Below, piece by piece: positions 33,715-42,694 of a stretch of DNA of 45,627 bases; position 1 is the first letter of the stretch, and the number at the start of each line of letters is the position of its first letter. Origin of the DNA: Campylobacteraceae bacterium (GTDB lineage Bacteria > Campylobacterota > Campylobacteria > Campylobacterales > Campylobacteraceae); NCBI GenBank assembly GCA_031274495.1, contig JAISQB010000019.1, positions 1 to 45,627 of the forward strand. The letters run 5' to 3'. The notes beneath the pieces are model-generated. The model worked only from the letters and a program-made list of their open reading frames with translations. It had not been told where the DNA came from and ran no database searches. The translations under genes were made by a program, and so were the position numbers.

Positions 33715-34449
33715 ATGAAATTTATAATAGTTGCATTTTTGTTACTATTTTCTTGTGGGTGTGCGGATAAAGGCGCAGTGGGTGTACCACAGGTCGATGA
33801 AGATGATTTTGAGGCGGAATTTGCCGTAAAAGAGGAGTTTGACCCTTTTAGAGGATACAATAGAGCTATGACCGCATTTAACGACGCGGCGTTTCGCTAT
33901 GTGCTTATCCCCGCCGCGGATGGTTATAGAAAGGTGGTGCCTAAGGGGGCAAGAATGTCTATAGGTCACTTTTTTGACAATCTGTTCTTTCCGTTGCGCT
34001 TTGCGAACAACCTGCTTCAGGGAAAAGTGGTAAACGCGCTTGGCGAAACAGGGCGGTTTATCATCAACACTACGGTGGGATTTTTGGGCTTTGCGGATGT
34101 AGCTGATGAGATATACGGTATAAAACAGCACGATGAAGACTTTGGTCAGACGCTGGCAGTTTGGGGCATCCCTGCGGGTTATCATATCGTACTGCCGATA
34201 CTGGGACCTTCAAATATGCGCGACCTTGCGGGTGCGGTGGTTGATTATACGGTAAATCCCGTTGATTGGAAAGATTGGGGCGTGGTTGATGATTATTGGC
34301 AAAGCACCGGTATAAACGCGTTTAGGACGCTAAATGGTATGGCGGAGTTTGCGCCGATGTATGAGGCTATGACAAAAGACGCGATAGATTTGTATCCGTT
34401 TATGAAAAATATGTACGAACAAAGACGAGAAAAACTTATCAAGGAGTAA
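33715..34449 (+). CDS. mlaA: MlaA (VacJ) outer-membrane lipoprotein
   Basis: 244 aa from the ATG after GAGAGGGG; a TTG 15 bp upstream is the other frame start. Lipobox FSCGC near residue 14. The family block DPFRGYNRAMTAFNDAAF at about 43-60, and FGQTLAVWGIPAGYHIVLPILGPSN near 141-165, mark MlaA. In E. coli it pulls misplaced phospholipids from the outer leaflet and hands them to MlaC. It precedes mlaC and an MMPL-type permease in one operon, as in Campylobacter. Confidence 0.95.
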   Translation: MKFIIVAFLLLFSCGCADKGAVGVPQVDEDDFEAEFAVKEEFDPFRGYNRAMTAFNDAAFRYVLIPAADGYRKVVPKGARMSIGHFFDNLFFPLRFANNLLQGKVVNALGETGRFIINTTVGFLGFADVADEIYGIKQHDEDFGQTLAVWGIPAGYHIVLPILGPSNMRDLAGAVVDYTVNPVDWKDWGVVDDYWQSTGINAFRTLNGMAEFAPMYEAMTKDAIDLYPFMKNMYEQRREKLIKE

Positions 34450-34452
34450 GAG

Positions 34453-35049
34453 ATGAAGTTAAAACTTTTTTTGGCGGCGCTTTTGGCGTGTACACAGCTT
34501 TTGGCGCTTGAAGAGAGCGAGATAGATACGGTCTTAAACCGCGATATCACAAAAGCGACTGCTATCTTGCAGGATAAGAGTGTAAAGGATGATGAGAAGT
34601 CGCAGAAAATTTTCGCGATGTTTGACTCCTTTTTTGACTTTAATCAAATGGCGACAATATGCCTTGGAAAGGCGCAGTGGACAGCTTTGAGCAGTGCTCA
34701 GCAAGATGAATTTATAACAAAATTCGTTAAACGCCTCAAAGAGTCTTATATACAAAAATTAAAACTCTACACAGATGAGAAGATTACAATCAAAAAGGGC
34801 GAGAAAAAGAGCGCGACGCGTATTCAAGTCCCGATGATTTTGAGTTCCAAAGACGGGCAAAATTATGAGATTTTATATAAATTTTACGACACAAAAGATG
34901 CGCGCGGCTGGCTTATCTACGATGTGGATATAGTAGGTGTGAGTATCGTTCAGACTTATAGAAGCCAATTTGACGGCGCGCTGAAAAACTCCTCGTTTGA
35001 GGATTTGATAGCCAAAATAGACGCTATAGATATAGAAGTTAAAAAATAA
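34453..35049 (+). CDS. mlaC: MlaC-like periplasmic phospholipid carrier
   Basis: 198 aa with a signal peptide ending near LLALEE. The MlaC/Ttg2D domain follows: DFNQMATICLGKAQWTALSSAQQDEFITKF near 57-86 and the C-terminal KDARGWLIYDVDIVGVSIVQTYRSQF near 150-175, typical of the family. It shuttles lipid between MlaA and the inner membrane. Its stop overlaps the next ATG. Confidence 0.94.
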   Translation: MKLKLFLAALLACTQLLALEESEIDTVLNRDITKATAILQDKSVKDDEKSQKIFAMFDSFFDFNQMATICLGKAQWTALSSAQQDEFITKFVKRLKESYIQKLKLYTDEKITIKKGEKKSATRIQVPMILSSKDGQNYEILYKFYDTKDARGWLIYDVDIVGVSIVQTYRSQFDGALKNSSFEDLIAKIDAIDIEVKK

Positions 35050-37505
35050 TGCTGAAAAAACTCTATGACGGATTGATATTAAAATATCCGATTATTGTCC
35101 TTGCGGTACTCTTTGCGATCGTCGCCTCCCTCACATTTTGGGCTGCAAAGCTTGAAGTGGACGCTTCGGCGGAGACGCTGCTCTTAGAGGATGATACGGA
35201 CTTGCAATTTATGCGAGAGACATCGGAGAGGTATCCGTCCGGTCTTGATATGACTATCATCTCTTTTGCCCCAAAAGAGGATATCTTATCGCCAAATACG
35301 CTTCGCGCTATCGATGAAATCTCGAAAGATTTGAAAAAGATAGAGCGCGTGGGGTCCGTTATGAGTATACTTGATGTCCCGCTTTTAGAGAACGGCAGCA
35401 GCGCGATAAAGGAGCTGGTAAATGATGTGACGACTCTGCAATCACCCTATGTGAATCTTGAAAAAGCCAGAGTGGAGCTTTTGACAAGTCCGATTTATAG
35501 TGAAAATATCGTAAGCAGGGATTTGAAAACTACCGCGATTGTGGTTATGCTAAAGAGTAATGATATCTATACCGAACTGCTTGAGAAGCGAAATAATACA
35601 AGAGATAGAGCTGAGGCAAAGGGGGCTACGAAAGAGGATAAAGAGGCGTTCAAACTCGCCTCAAGCGAATTTAAAAAGCACCGCGATGAACTGCGCATCA
35701 AAGAGCGCCAAACCATAGACGATATAAGAGCGGTTTTAAAAAAGTATGAAAACGAGGGCAAACTCTTTGTCGGCGGCGTAAATATGATAGCCGTGGATAT
35801 GATACGCTTCGTTAAATCCGACCTTGTATATTTCGGCACGGCGCTGTTTATACTGCTGGCTTTCACGCTTTGGGTGATATTTCGCCAGTTGCGCTATGTC
35901 GTGTTGCCGCTTTTGATATGCGCTCTTAGCATCGTTTCGACGGCGGGGATTTTAGGATTTTTCGGCTGGGAAGTTACGGTTATCTCGTCCAACTTCGTAG
36001 CACTGCAACTCATCCTCACCATCTCTATCATCCTGCACCTCATCGTAAGGTATCGCGAGCTTGCCTCCAAATACCCAAAAGTCCCGCAAAAAGAGCTTGT
36101 CTTATTAGCGACCCTATCCAAAGCCAACCCCTCTTTTTTCGCGGTCTTCACGACAATCATCGGCTTTTTATCGCTGATGCTCTCAAACATCAAACCCGTC
36201 ATCAATCTTGGCTGGATGATGGCGAGCGGCATCACGATGTCTTTAATCATCGCTTTCGCGGCGTTTCCGGCTATACTTGTCTTACTGCCCAAAAAGCAAC
36301 TCTACACGAAATTTGAAAAAGAGTTCGCGTTCTCATCTTTTTGCGCCAAGATAGTCGATAAACACGGAATTGCTGTGGTAACGACGGCTGTGTGTATGAT
36401 CATTTTTACGCTTATCGGCGTGCAAAAAATACGCGTTGAGAATAGCTTCATCAACTACTTCAAACCCTCAACGCAGATATATCAGGGTATGCAAAATATA
36501 GACCAAAATCTTGGCGGCACAACGCCTATGGATTTAATCGTAAATTTTAACACGCAAAAAGCAAGCGCGGACGAAGAGGACGACTTTGAAAAAGAGTTCG
36601 CGGAGGATAAAAACGACCCCAAATACTGGTTCACACCAAAAGTCACAAGCGCGGCTTTAAAGGTGCACGACTACTTTGATAACAACGAATTTATCGGCAA
36701 AGTGCAATCTTTAGGAACGCTTCTTAAAGTCGGCGAGAGGCTCAATAACGGCAGAGCGCTGGATAATTTTGAGCTGGCTCTTATCTACACGCAGCTTCCA
36801 GTCAGCTACAAAGATATGATTCTCTCACCTTATATCAACATAGAGCACAACGAACTTCGCTTCACGATGCGCCTCATAGACTCTGACCCGAGACTAAAGC
36901 GCAACGAGCTGATACAAAAGGCGAACGAAGACTTAAAAGAGATAATAACGCCCGACATCGGCACATTCAGGCTCTCGGGCGCTATGGTTTTATACAACAA
37001 TATGCTCCAGTCGCTTTTCAAATCGCAGATTTTGACGCTGGGTGCGGTGGCGTTGGTCTTTTTAATCATATTTATCCCGCTCTTTGGCTCGATTAAAGCC
37101 TCCTTGATAGCCGTTGCTTCCAATCTCATACCTATGGGTGTGGTATTTGGCTTTATGGGCTTTGCGGGCATTCCGCTTGATATGATGACTATCACTATCG
37201 CGGCGATTAGTATCGGTATGGGCGTGGATAATGTCATCCACTATATACACCGCTTCAAAGAGGAGTTGCGCTTAAGCGGCGGGGACTATACAAAAGCGAT
37301 GTACAACTCCCACAACAGCATAGGCTACGCGATGTACTATACGACTGTGGCGACGGCTTTGGGATTTGGCGTGCTGGTCTTTTCAAACTTTATGCCGACG
37401 ATATACTTTGGGGTGTTGACGGTTGCCGTTATGATAATGGTCTTTTTCGGCGCGATAGTACTGTTGCCAAGGTTACTTATCACATTTAAGCCGTTTGGGT
37501 CTTGA
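35049..37505 (+). CDS. RND/MMPL superfamily permease in the mla operon
   Basis: 818 aa. Layout is the RND one: a first membrane helix (about 15-33), a large periplasmic domain (about 35-250), five to six helices (about 255-410 and one near 435-453), a second large domain and a final helix bundle (about 655-812). Motifs such as LPLLICALSIVSTAG and the acidic GMGVDNVIHYIHRFKEE (near 725-740) match MMPL-type transporters, including hopanoid and lipid movers. It should use proton flow. Being tied to mlaA and mlaC, it is a candidate lipid mover. Stop overlaps the next start (TGATG). Confidence 0.9.
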   Translation: MLKKLYDGLILKYPIIVLAVLFAIVASLTFWAAKLEVDASAETLLLEDDTDLQFMRETSERYPSGLDMTIISFAPKEDILSPNTLRAIDEISKDLKKIERVGSVMSILDVPLLENGSSAIKELVNDVTTLQSPYVNLEKARVELLTSPIYSENIVSRDLKTTAIVVMLKSNDIYTELLEKRNNTRDRAEAKGATKEDKEAFKLASSEFKKHRDELRIKERQTIDDIRAVLKKYENEGKLFVGGVNMIAVDMIRFVKSDLVYFGTALFILLAFTLWVIFRQLRYVVLPLLICALSIVSTAGILGFFGWEVTVISSNFVALQLILTISIILHLIVRYRELASKYPKVPQKELVLLATLSKANPSFFAVFTTIIGFLSLMLSNIKPVINLGWMMASGITMSLIIAFAAFPAILVLLPKKQLYTKFEKEFAFSSFCAKIVDKHGIAVVTTAVCMIIFTLIGVQKIRVENSFINYFKPSTQIYQGMQNIDQNLGGTTPMDLIVNFNTQKASADEEDDFEKEFAEDKNDPKYWFTPKVTSAALKVHDYFDNNEFIGKVQSLGTLLKVGERLNNGRALDNFELALIYTQLPVSYKDMILSPYINIEHNELRFTMRLIDSDPRLKRNELIQKANEDLKEIITPDIGTFRLSGAMVLYNNMLQSLFKSQILTLGAVALVFLIIFIPLFGSIKASLIAVASNLIPMGVVFGFMGFAGIPLDMMTITIAAISIGMGVDNVIHYIHRFKEELRLSGGDYTKAMYNSHNSIGYAMYYTTVATALGFGVLVFSNFMPTIYFGVLTVAVMIMVFFGAIVLLPRLLITFKPFGS

Positions 37506-38044
37506 TGGAGCTTGTTTTATTGGCACTCGCGCTATCGTCGGATGCGTTCGCGGTAGCGCTTACTCTTGGTATTAAAAAGACGAAGCTTTTGCCCACAGCC
37601 TGTTATGCGGCGTTTTATTTTGGGCTTTTTCAGGGGCTTATGCCGCTGATTGGGTTTTTTATGGGCAAAGAGAGTGCCTCTTTGCTCGACCCATTCGGAT
37701 ATTGGATCGCCTGTACCATCTTGGCGGCTCTTGGCTGTAAAATGGTGCGCGACAGCTTCGCGGGCAATCACGAGAGTCTGCATATCATCTCACACAAAAA
37801 GTTCCTATTGCTCGCCCTTGCCACAAGTATAGACGCTCTGGCTGTGGGATTTACGCTGCCGCTTTTGGGCATAGCTCTGTTTATCAGTATCGCCGTTATC
37901 GCCTCCGTCACCTTCGCGCTATCATTTTGCGGCGTCTATATCGGGGCGATGGGCGGGAGCCGATATGAGAGCAGAGCCCACCTTTTTGGCGGGGTTATTC
38001 TTATAGCGATAAGTTTAAAGATAATTTTTACCGATATTTTATAA
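37505..38044 (+). CDS. mntP: Manganese efflux pump MntP
   Basis: 179 aa with ATG at 37505. Six hydrophobic segments. The two family repeats carry the acidic motifs LSSDAFAVAL (near 11-20) and TSIDALAVGF (near 104-113). It exports Mn2+. Expected riboswitch or promoter is not seen because the gene follows the permease directly, so it depends on that operon's transcript. Confidence 0.92.
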   Translation: MELVLLALALSSDAFAVALTLGIKKTKLLPTACYAAFYFGLFQGLMPLIGFFMGKESASLLDPFGYWIACTILAALGCKMVRDSFAGNHESLHIISHKKFLLLALATSIDALAVGFTLPLLGIALFISIAVIASVTFALSFCGVYIGAMGGSRYESRAHLFGGVILIAISLKIIFTDIL

Positions 38045-38048
38045 CGAC

Positions 38049-38067
38049 GCCTATATGAGGCTTTTTT
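38049..38067 (+). terminator. Short terminator after mntP
   Basis: GCCT-ATATG-AGGC then TTTTTT, 5 bp beyond the mntP stop. Confidence 0.65.
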
Positions 38068-38090
38068 CAAGCTCTTTTTTAAAAGCAAAA

Positions 38091-38099
38091 TGTTAAAAT
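38091..38099 (+). promoter_or_regulatory. Extended -10 promoter of recA
   Basis: TGTTAAAAT, 29 bp before the recA ATG. No LexA-like box was seen. Confidence 0.6.
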
Positions 38100-38128
38100 A
38101 AAAGACTTCATTTTTAAGGATTTTTTTT

Positions 38129-39178
38129 ATGGCGGCAGTTGATGAAAACAAAAAAAAGGCTTTGGAACTTACTCTAAAGCAGATTGATAAAGCTTTCGGC
38201 AAAGGCGCTATCGTGCGTCTTGGCGATAAAGAGTTCGAGCCGATTGACGCCATCAGTACGGGCTCGCTTGGACTTGATATCGCTCTTGGCATCGGCGGCG
38301 TACCCAAAGGCAGGGTGATAGAGATTTATGGACCTGAAAGTTCGGGCAAAACAACCCTCGCACTCCAGATCATAGCCCAATCCCAAAAAGCGGGCGGCAT
38401 TTGCGCTTTCATAGACGCCGAACACGCTCTTGATGTAAAATACGCCAAAAATCTGGGCGTTGATGTGGATAATCTTTTAGTCTCACAACCCGACTTTGGC
38501 GAACAAGCGCTTGATATCGTCGAAACCGTCGCCAGAAGCGGAGCGGTAGATGTTATAGTGGTCGACTCCGTCGCAGCTCTCACGCCCAAAAACGAAATCG
38601 ACGGCGATATGGGCGACCAGCATATGGGACTTCAGGCAAGGCTTATGAGTCAAGCTCTTAGAAAACTAACGGGCGTTTTACATAAAATGCAGACAACTGT
38701 CATCTTCATCAACCAAATCCGTATGAAAATCGGCGTTATGGGCTACGGCAGTCCCGAGACCACGACAGGCGGCAACGCGCTTAAATTTTACGCTTCCGTA
38801 AGAATCGATGTAAGAAAGATAGCCACCCTAAAACAGGCAGAAGAGCAGATAGGCAACCGCGTCAAAGCCAAAGTTGTAAAAAACAAAGTAGCGCCACCGT
38901 TTAGACAAGCCGAATTTGACATAATGTTCGGCGAGGGCATCAGCAAAGAGGGCGAACTTGTAGATTACGGCGTCAAACTTGACATCATAGACAAATCGGG
39001 CGCGTGGTTTAGCTACAAAGAGTCAAAACTCGGACAAGGCAGAGAGAATACAAAAGCATTTTTAAAAGAGAATCAACCAATAGCTAAAGAGATTGAAGAG
39101 GCGATAAGACAAAGCATCGGCATAAACTCCTCTTTGATAACGATAAGCGACGATGATGAAACAACAGGAGATGAGTGA
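38129..39178 (+). CDS. recA: Recombinase RecA
   Basis: 349 aa. Walker [10 protein letters not shown] near 66-74, Walker [11 protein letters not shown] near 140-149, and the loop region [21 protein letters not shown] near 157-177. It forms filaments on single-stranded DNA for strand exchange. The acidic C-terminal tail ([10 protein letters not shown]) is normal. The gene ends in eno's start region. No intein. Confidence 0.98.
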   Translation: MAAVDENKKKALELTLKQIDKAFGKGAIVRLGDKEFEPIDAISTGSLGLDIALGIGGVPKGRVIEIYGPESSGKTTLALQIIAQSQKAGGICAFIDAEHALDVKYAKNLGVDVDNLLVSQPDFGEQALDIVETVARSGAVDVIVVDSVAALTPKNEIDGDMGDQHMGLQARLMSQALRKLTGVLHKMQTTVIFINQIRMKIGVMGYGSPETTTGGNALKFYASVRIDVRKIATLKQAEEQIGNRVKAKVVKNKVAPPFRQAEFDIMFGEGISKEGELVDYGVKLDIIDKSGAWFSYKESKLGQGRENTKAFLKENQPIAKEIEEAIRQSIGINSSLITISDDDETTGDE

Positions 39179-40449
39179 TGATATACATTGACGATGTATA
39201 CGCGACGGAAGTTTTAGACAGCCGCGGCAACCCGACCGTACAAGCGACGGTAGTTTTAGGGGACGGCACAAAGGCAAGCGCTATCGTTCCAAGCGGTGCG
39301 AGTACGGGAAGCAAAGAGGCGATAGAGTTGAGAGATAAAGACCCCAAACGCTTCAAAGGCAAAGGTGTCTTGCAAGCCTGCGACAATGTCGGCAAAATCG
39401 GCGACGAATTGATAGGCTTAGAGCCATTTAACCAAGCTCGGATCGATAAGCTCATATATGAAATCGACGGCACCGGCAACTACTCAAACCTGGGAGCCAA
39501 CGCGGCTCTTGGCGTATCTATGGCTGTAGCGCGCGCGGCGGCAAAAAGTCTTGGCACGCCTCTATACCGCTATCTTGGCGGAGTAAGCGCCAGTGTGTTG
39601 CCCACGCCGATGTTTAATGTCATAAACGGTGGCAAACACGCCGACAATAGCGTAGATTTTCAAGAGTATATGCTTATGCCTCTGAATTTTGATAGTTTCA
39701 GCGACGCCCTCCGCGCCGTGACGGAGTGCTATCACAGCTTAAAAGAGATTTTGCAAAAAAGCAACCACTCCGTATCTTTGGGCGACGAGGGTGGATTTGC
39801 TCCAAATCTCAAAAATAACGAAGAGCCCATCAAAGTCTTAGTAGAGGCGATAGGTCACGCGGGATATGAGGCGGGCAAAGATATAGCTATCGCGCTGGAC
39901 GCGGCAAGCAGCGAATTTTTTGATAAAAGCGGCTACAACTTAAAGGGCGAAGGCAGGATTTTAAATAGCGCGCAGATGGTCGATTATTACGCCGAACTTT
40001 GCGGCAAATACCCGATAGTATCCATCGAAGACGGACTTAGCGAGGATGATTGGGAGGGGTGGGAGCTGCTCACGAAAAAGCTTGGAGGCAAAGTCCAACT
40101 TGTAGGCGACGACCTTTTTGTAACAAACGCGGCGATTTTGGCGCAAGGCATCAAAAAAAGAGCGGCGAACTCCATACTCATCAAACTAAATCAGATCGGC
40201 ACGGTAACGCAGACGCTGGAGACTATCCGCTTAGCTCACCGCAGCGGTTACACTTGCGTCGTAAGCCACAGAAGCGGTGAGAGCGAGGATGCGTTTATAG
40301 CTGATTTCGCGGTGGCAGTAAACGCGGGACAGATAAAAACGGGCGCAACGGCAAGAGGCGAGAGAACAGCCAAATACAACCGCCTTTTGGAGATAGAAAG
40401 AGAACTTGTTTGCGGCGAGTACTTAGGAAAAACACTCTTTCATAAATGA
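39178..40449 (+). CDS. eno: Enolase
   Basis: 423 aa from the ATG at 39178, seven bases after AGGAG; an overlapping GTG at 39175 is four bases from it and less likely. It interconverts 2-phosphoglycerate and phosphoenolpyruvate. Features are DSRGNPTVQ near 13-21, GASTGSKEA near 40-48, [12 protein letters not shown] near 200-211, [14 protein letters not shown] near 282-295, [13 protein letters not shown] near 333-345 and SHRSGESED near 363-371. It overlaps recA by one base. Confidence 0.98.
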   Translation: MIYIDDVYATEVLDSRGNPTVQATVVLGDGTKASAIVPSGASTGSKEAIELRDKDPKRFKGKGVLQACDNVGKIGDELIGLEPFNQARIDKLIYEIDGTGNYSNLGANAALGVSMAVARAAAKSLGTPLYRYLGGVSASVLPTPMFNVINGGKHADNSVDFQEYMLMPLNFDSFSDALRAVTECYHSLKEILQKSNHSVSLGDEGGFAPNLKNNEEPIKVLVEAIGHAGYEAGKDIAIALDAASSEFFDKSGYNLKGEGRILNSAQMVDYYAELCGKYPIVSIEDGLSEDDWEGWELLTKKLGGKVQLVGDDLFVTNAAILAQGIKKRAANSILIKLNQIGTVTQTLETIRLAHRSGYTCVVSHRSGESEDAFIADFAVAVNAGQIKTGATARGERTAKYNRLLEIERELVCGEYLGKTLFHK

Positions 40450-40727
40450 AAATACTTGAGAGTCTTAAAAATGGACTTTTAGACAAAATCGACCACGAAA
40501 AATTTTTTCTTTACACGAAAAGAGTTCTGGTCGGTTTTGTCGTCATCATACTTGGCATCTACTTTGGAAATATGCTCTTTGGCAACTCCTCTTTGGAGGT
40601 ACTGCTAAGTCTTAAGACTGACAAAGCGCGGCTTGAACAGCGTATGAAAGAGCTGAAAAACGAAAATGCGAGGCTGCAAAAAGAGTTTTTTGAGCTGCAG
40701 CAATTAGACCCCGACATAAGACAATAA
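40446..40727 (+). CDS. FtsB/DivIC-like cell division protein
   Basis: 93 aa. One membrane helix (about 26-47) followed by a coiled coil (about 50-85, [30 protein letters not shown]), the layout of the FtsB/DivIC septum initiator family. Start overlaps the eno stop (ATGA). The order recA, eno and this gene is shared with Campylobacter. Confidence 0.82.
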   Translation: MKILESLKNGLLDKIDHEKFFLYTKRVLVGFVVIILGIYFGNMLFGNSSLEVLLSLKTDKARLEQRMKELKNENARLQKEFFELQQLDPDIRQ

Positions 40728-40793
40728 CTTAACTCCACACCAAAAACTTCCATATACGTAACTTTATTTATTAAAATATTTAATATAAATACG

Positions 40794-40810
40794 ATAACAT
40801 AATCTGTTAT
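40794..40810. promoter_or_regulatory. Small palindrome upstream of 60-aa membrane protein
   Basis: ATAACA-TAATC-TGTTAT, 24 bp before the ATG. It could be an operator overlapping the promoter. Confidence 0.3.
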
Positions 40811-40834
40811 TAATTTTTTCAAGAGGAGATCAAT

Positions 40835-41017
40835 ATGAGATTAAGCGCTCCTACGCAGGTGATTTTTTTGATTACGCTTATCGTGGCTATTTTTGCGGTT
40901 CTTGCGACTATGGGTGCGGGCTATGTTACCATTCCCGTTGTCACGGATAACGCTTTTTGGTTTTTAACCGGTGCGTATGTTCTTTTGGCTCTTGGAGTAA
41001 CATTAAAGGGTTTGTAA
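40835..41017 (+). CDS. Small two-helix membrane protein, 60 aa
   Basis: Begins MRLSAPTQVIF; two hydrophobic segments, about 8-32 and 40-59, joined by TIPVVTDNA. AAGAGGAGA precedes the ATG. Family not named by me; similar small proteins occur in this phylum. No sign of a toxin feature. Confidence 0.75.
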   Translation: MRLSAPTQVIFLITLIVAIFAVLATMGAGYVTIPVVTDNAFWFLTGAYVLLALGVTLKGL

Positions 41018-41116
41018 GTTTAGCCCTCTTTCGTCAAAAAAACGCGACAAATAAGCTAAAGGAGTTAGGTAGGGTGTGGGTAAGCATCTTTGTCGCGCGT
41101 TTGTGAGAAATGCGTC

Positions 41117-41144
41117 AAATTGTAAGAGGTGACTCTTGCAATTT
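41117..41144. terminator. Stem-loop after the 60-aa gene
   Basis: AAATTGTAAGAG-GTGA-CTCTTGCAATTT, 12 pairs with one G-T wobble, then a short T/A run. Probably ends the 60-aa gene's transcript. Confidence 0.5.
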
Positions 41145-41234
41145 TAAGCACGCGGTATTGTATATTAAAAGAATTTACTGAATAAAAATAACATTAAATA
41201 CTATATAAATTTGCAAGAAAATTATCGAATAAAT

Positions 41235-41264
41235 CCCCAAGTTGGCGCGTGACGCCGCTTGGGG
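41235..41264 (-). terminator. Terminator of gltA
   Basis: CCCCAAG and CTTGGGG with an inner GGCG/CGCC pair, 8 bp past the gltA stop. Confidence 0.7.
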
Positions 41265-41272
41265 TTTAGGAT

Positions 41273-42553
41273 TTATTCAGGTGTTATCTCTGTTGGTCCA
41301 AGATAAAGCTGTCTTGGTCTTGCTATTTTTCCGTCAGGCTGCTCTTTGAACTCTATCCATTGAGCTATCCAGCCCGGAACCCTTCCTATGACGAATATAA
41401 CGGCATACATCTCTTTTGGTATGCCTAAAGCCCTCAGTATGAGTCCGGAGTAAAAGTCTATATTCGGATACAGTCCTCGCTCTATGAAGTACTCGTCGTG
41501 CAGCGCGATCTCTTCGATTTTATTTGCGACCTCTATGAGTTTGCTGTCGATATTGCGCGCCTCCATCAGCTGTTCGCGGATATTTTTTAGTATCGTTGCC
41601 CTTGGGTCGAAGTTTTTGTAGACTCTGTGTCCAAAGCCCATAAGTCTGAATGGGTCGTTTTTATCTTTGGCTTTTTCTATGTATTTTGCGACATTTTTCA
41701 CATCGCCTATCGTCTCAAGTTGGCTTATAACAGACTCGTTCGCGCCGCCGTGCGATCTGCCCCATAAGGCACAGATACCCGCACTTATCGCCGCGTATGG
41801 GTGAGCGTGCGTGGAGGCTACGGTTCTAACTGTAGTAGTAGAGGCGTTTTGCTCGTGGTCTGCGTGAAGCGTGAAGATGGTATCAAGCGCTTTTACCTCT
41901 ATAGGTTTTAAATCTATATGGTCGTGCGGATATGCCCTTAACATATATAGTATATTTTCGGTGAATCCTCTATCTAAGTTAGGATAGATGATGGGAAGTC
42001 CGCGGCTGTATCTGTATGAAAACGCGGCTATTGTGGGGATTTTGGCGATAATTCTTTTTGCCATCTCCATATACTCTTCAGGCGAATCTATATCCAAATG
42101 GTCAAAATAAAATGTAGAGAGCGCCGAAACGGCAGCGGATAAGATAGCCATCGGGTGAGCGCCGTCAGGGAAAGCGTCAAAAAGCTTCTTCATACCCTCG
42201 TGCACAAAAGAGCGTTTTTTCAGCTCAAGCTTGAATGCGTCTCTCTCTTCGGCTGTGGGGAGTTTTTTATACAGCAGCAGATGCGCCGTATCCACGAAAC
42301 TCTTCTGCGTCGCAAGATAAGAGATATCGTACCCCCTATACATCAACTTGCCCTTTCCGCCGTCTATATATGTTATCCTTGAACGGCACGAAGCTGTCGA
42401 TGTGAAGCCTCTATCCAACATAAAAAGCCCCGTATCTTTGTAGAATGTCGCGATATCTACTACCGACGCGCCCAAAGTGGGGTCTATAATTTTGTACTCA
42501 AAACTGTCACCACTGCGGTTATCTATCATAGTGACACTATTTCTTTTCTCCAT
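41273..42553 (-). CDS. gltA: Citrate synthase
   Basis: 426 aa, the hexameric type of Gram-negative bacteria. Condenses oxaloacetate with acetyl-CoA. Active-site stretches are LHADHEQNASTTTVR near 234-248 with the catalytic His, GFGHRVYKNFDPRA near 308-321, and the Asp region IDFYSGLILRALG near 366-378. The RBS AAGGAG is 8 bases before the ATG. Whether it runs oxidatively or only for biosynthesis cannot be told. Confidence 0.97.
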   Translation of the reverse strand: MEKRNSVTMIDNRSGDSFEYKIIDPTLGASVVDIATFYKDTGLFMLDRGFTSTASCRSRITYIDGGKGKLMYRGYDISYLATQKSFVDTAHLLLYKKLPTAEERDAFKLELKKRSFVHEGMKKLFDAFPDGAHPMAILSAAVSALSTFYFDHLDIDSPEEYMEMAKRIIAKIPTIAAFSYRYSRGLPIIYPNLDRGFTENILYMLRAYPHDHIDLKPIEVKALDTIFTLHADHEQNASTTTVRTVASTHAHPYAAISAGICALWGRSHGGANESVISQLETIGDVKNVAKYIEKAKDKNDPFRLMGFGHRVYKNFDPRATILKNIREQLMEARNIDSKLIEVANKIEEIALHDEYFIERGLYPNIDFYSGLILRALGIPKEMYAVIFVIGRVPGWIAQWIEFKEQPDGKIARPRQLYLGPTEITPE

Positions 42554-42579
42554 TGCTTACACTCCTTGTGATTTTCTAT

Positions 42580-42585
42580 ATTATA
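42580..42585 (-). promoter_or_regulatory. -10 box of gltA
   Basis: TATAAT on the minus strand, 26 bp before the gltA ATG. A palindrome-like GTTAC-ATTT-GTGAC (42616-42629) lies about 30 bp upstream, where an activator could bind. Confidence 0.55.
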
Positions 42586-42694
42586 AGCAATTTGGGTTAT
42601 AGCGCGTATACTTCCGTCACAAATGTAACTATTTGACACATTATCGCAATGCTTTTGTTACTTTTAGTAATATAAACTAAATTTTAAAGCGCGC

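Larger units (their letters stand above)
41018..41272. other. 255-bp spacer with hairpins between convergent genes
   Basis: Holds the stem-loops at 41117-41144 and 41235-41264 and the wider inverted repeat CGCGACAAA (41043-41051) and TTTGTCGCG (41089-41097). No gene seen. Confidence 0.6.
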
